Shown: positions 61,479 to 64,000 of the stretch, piece after piece
Position numbering within the stretch: the stretch's first letter is position 1
Layout: every line of letters begins with the position of its first letter
Assembly: GCA_029948255.1 (NCBI GenBank)
Contig: JALIZF010001876.1
Location: forward strand, 248,001-312,000
Direction: 5' to 3'
Length of the DNA stretch: 64,000 bases
From: Telmatactis stephensoni
Lineage: Eukaryota > Cnidaria > Anthozoa > Actiniaria > Isophelliidae
Translations under genes and position numbers: made by a program
The notes under the pieces: generated by a model
Seen by the model: the letters and a program-made list of their open reading frames with translations, nothing else
What the model was told of the DNA's origin: nothing
Database searches by the model: none

Positions 61479-63840
61479 ATGTCGTTCCGAGATCTTCGAA
61501 GTAAGAAACTAGAATCTAGCGTTATTTCTTGATAAAAATTGATAATTTCTTTACAATAGGACTCCCTTCATATCTCTGTACGTGTATTTTCTAGTTTATT
61601 TTTATCTTTGATGGTTTATTTTCTGATTTTGTTGGCAGACTTCACTGAGATGATGCGTTCATTAGGATATCCAAGACTGATTTCCATGGAGAATTTTCGG
61701 TCCCCTAATTTCCCTTTAGTAGCAGAAGTACTTATATGGCTTGTTAAAAGGTAAAGTTATCTGTTTCTTAAAGTTCATTTAATATCACCTACCACTTAGA
61801 ACCATCTGATGGACCATCCTGTTTAGCACCCTCTCAATGACTTATAGTAAAGGTTCACTTGGAATCAGTTTATAATTAGATAGTGATGGGTATTCTGTTT
61901 AGCATATCATTTCTAATATATGAACTTATTTCAGGTATGACCCTAATGCAGAGTTACCAATGGATGTCGATACTGAACAAGACAGAGTACTGTTCATTAA
62001 AGCAGTGGCGCAATTTATGGTATGCATGCAATGTCTTGCTCAACACCAGCCTCAACAAAACAGAATATATTGAAAATGCTTGATAAAAATGACAATAACA
62101 GTGTTCATAACTAGTACAAGTGACTTTATGGCTACCCCAAGGTAGTGTAATGTATCAGTCAATTCCAAGACTGCCCCTACTCCCAGGCGAACCCTGGGCA
62201 TTTGACTTTTTGAAAAAAAAAATGGTCAAATTCTCCACTATGTGGGCAATCCTCATGGTCAAATGCCCCCTATTAGAGCTTCAAAGAGCGTCAAATTATA
62301 GCATGTAACTCAGCTTTAACATAAGATAAATGATAAATACCTTACCTGCTTGCTTTATATTCTCAGGCTACTAAAGCACACATCAAACTAAACACCAAGA
62401 AACTGTATGGTGCAGATGGCTATGCTGTCAAAGAACTCCTTAAAGTTACATCAGTTCTTTACAGTGCAATGAAAATCAACTTAACAGAAGAAGATACAGA
62501 ATCATCTAATGTTAATTCATTGACTTTTGATATTTCATCAAGAGTAAGTCAGAAATCCCTTGAGTTTATACACAAGTCAAATCCTTTTGAGTTGCACCTG
62601 TTTGGGTGCCCTTTGGAAAACAGCTTACTGGAGTACATTGTACTTGTAATACTTATACAGAGTAAATTTGTGTATTTGAAATGGGCCACACTGTGCCATG
62701 GCCATGTCAGTGCTGTAATCATGTCTATAGAAACCTTTGAAATTCCTGTTGTAACCATGCCGTGCCATATCTGTGCCGTTTTCACAGTCATTAAAAATAC
62801 ACTCAAATAGTTGCTCACAGTCAGACACCGGTACGTGTACTTTCATACATATCAGTACCAGTTTAAAATTGAGTTGTTTTTGATGTTACCTTTTAGGGTT
62901 AAAATAAACATTCAAAATGATCATCTCTAAAATAGGAGCTATCAATGGGTGATGGAGAATTGTTCCTTAATACAAATTTGTACATTTTGTACATGAATTT
63001 TCAAACATTATTTTAAATATATCCTGTGCTTAAATCATACTGTGTTGTTTACAGATAAATGACTTAAAGGCATCAAGGCAGCTTGCTTCAGAAATCACTT
63101 CTAGAGGTGCAGGACTTTATGATCTGCTTGGAAGAGAAGTGGAACTCAGAGTATGTATATATATAGCTCATTTTGTAAAGTTTAACCAAGTAAATTAATA
63201 GCAAATTGTACCAAACATGTCTTTAGGAAAGTTTGTGCAATGGCATGTCTTGCGATTGCATGTATATAGCAAAAGTTAACTGAAATCTACCTGCTCCACC
63301 ACTAACAAGTTGAGGTGTTTGTTTGTTGCCTATTAGGAACTACGAACAAGAGCCATTGCAAAACCACTGGAAGTCAATGAACTTGAGAATGGAATTAAGA
63401 AAAGCATTGTACAAGTTAAGGTCAGTCTTCATAATCAAGAAAAAGGTTATACTGTTGTACTCAATAAATTGTTGATGGCCTTCTGTCTTCCCCAGTCAAT
63501 TTAGAGGAAACCAGCCTTGTAATTCCCTGACACAATTTCTAGGGACACAACAGCAAGTGATAACATGACGAGTATGCACAAGCCACTGGACGAAAGTGGC
63601 CTCAATTATGGTTTTAACCTGGCTTAGGGCTACCTCTTTCATAAATAGAGTTGTATATAGTCTCCCCAAAGTTTTTCGGAGCATTACATTCAAGTGCAGA
63701 AGTATGAACAGCTAGAAATTATCCTTTCAAAATTATCCATTAGTCCAAGACAAGTTGGAAACATGCACAGATGTTATCACTTAGGGACACAGGACTCACA
63801 TTCCAAGAACTAGGAGCATATGAGATCTTTACCACAATCA

Positions 63841-63885
<45 letters not shown>

Positions 63886-64000
63886 GGTGGTGATAGCAAT
63901 GATGAATAATGACTACTATAATGACTACTTTGTTAACAAGTTGATTTGCTTTTGTAGGATGAAATAAACAAAACAACACAAATGCTGAACAACATTGCAT
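61479..64000 (+). CDS. CLUAP1: clusterin-associated protein 1 (IFT38), 5' part
   Basis: Seven exons in the window: 61479-61500, 61639-61750, 61935-62019, 62367-62543, 63055-63150, 63337-63420, 63958 onward; the gene runs off the right edge. The protein begins [20 protein letters not shown], then [20 protein letters not shown] and [20 protein letters not shown], the calponin-homology-like N-terminal domain of CLUAP1. Later exons ([20 protein letters not shown]) enter the coiled-coil region. CLUAP1 is an IFT-B subunit needed for cilium assembly. All junctions are in phase and no lesions are seen. Regulated with TEX47 from a shared X-box promoter. Confidence 0.95.
62679..62808. repeat. dispersed repeat in CLUAP1 intron 4
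   Basis: Inverted relative to 8848-9038, it shares CCTTTGAAATTCCTGTTGTA, CCATGCCGTGCCAT and GCCGTTTTCACAGTCAT with that element and with 19296-19420. An ancient MITE family by appearance. Confidence 0.5.
63841..63892. repeat. GAT/GGT triplet microsatellite in CLUAP1 intron 6
   Basis: A GAT run switches to a GGT run. A reading frame with poly-His on the other strand is an artefact of this repeat. Confidence 0.9.

Noticed and set aside
63740..64000. Poly-His frame on the minus strand
   Set aside because: Arises from a GAT/GGT triplet repeat inside a CLUAP1 intron and overlaps CLUAP1 exon 7 antisense.

Overview
The window is nuclear DNA from an intron-rich animal, most likely an anthozoan cnidarian such as a stony coral or sea anemone. 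That rests on the intron and exon style, the ortholog set, a tRNA-derived SINE, many foldback MITEs, and a local expansion of single-exon rhodopsin-like GPCRs. The species is not determined. Exon structures were built by hand from splice sites, reading phase and protein similarity.

Left part (1-14.7 kb). The 5' end of an unidentified minus-strand gene (816 to 423) lies head-to-head with an unidentified plus-strand gene (exons 1524 to at least 9857, possible last exon at 14125-14220). The second gene's introns hold a SINE, three TTAA-flanked or hAT-like elements, a nested Harbinger-like MITE, and a 24-copy 87-bp minisatellite. A block around 14 kb is a diverged duplicate of the exon 3 plus minisatellite-edge region. 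Between 9.4 and 12.5 kb lie long microsatellites and a duplicated pyrimidine-rich block.

Middle part (14.7-37 kb). Seven copies of one class A GPCR family lie in tandem, all on the minus strand. Three are intact (26567-27631, 29803-30876, 33846-34916). One is open but has GTG in place of the start ATG (20759-21793). Three are pseudogenes with frameshifts, one of them also with a nonsense codon. Comparing the copies exposes later insertions: a probable solo LTR in two 3' flanks, an 835-bp TTAA element, a palindromic MITE and a 640-bp inverted-repeat element.

Gene-poor part (37-41.5 kb): a TTGATTGG-type repeat and a 1.8-kb minisatellite of 22-bp units.

Right part (41.5-64 kb): a dense block of conserved genes. 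They are TVP23 (minus), NUDCD3 (plus), an intronless AzoR-type flavin oxidoreductase (minus), NDUFAB1 mitochondrial acyl carrier protein (plus), RPL10 (minus), MRPL44 (plus), TEX47 (minus) and the 5' part of CLUAP1/IFT38 (plus, runs off the window). Several are head-to-head pairs with short shared promoters. The TEX47/CLUAP1 promoter carries a perfect RFX X-box, which fits a ciliary role. NDUFAB1, MRPL44 and perhaps the oxidoreductase point to mitochondria. NUDCD3 exon 2 contains an apparent 1-bp frameshift in an A-rich run. No new multi-gene system was recognised; the most distinctive features are the GPCR birth-and-death array with its dateable insertions and the minisatellite that is open in five of six frames.
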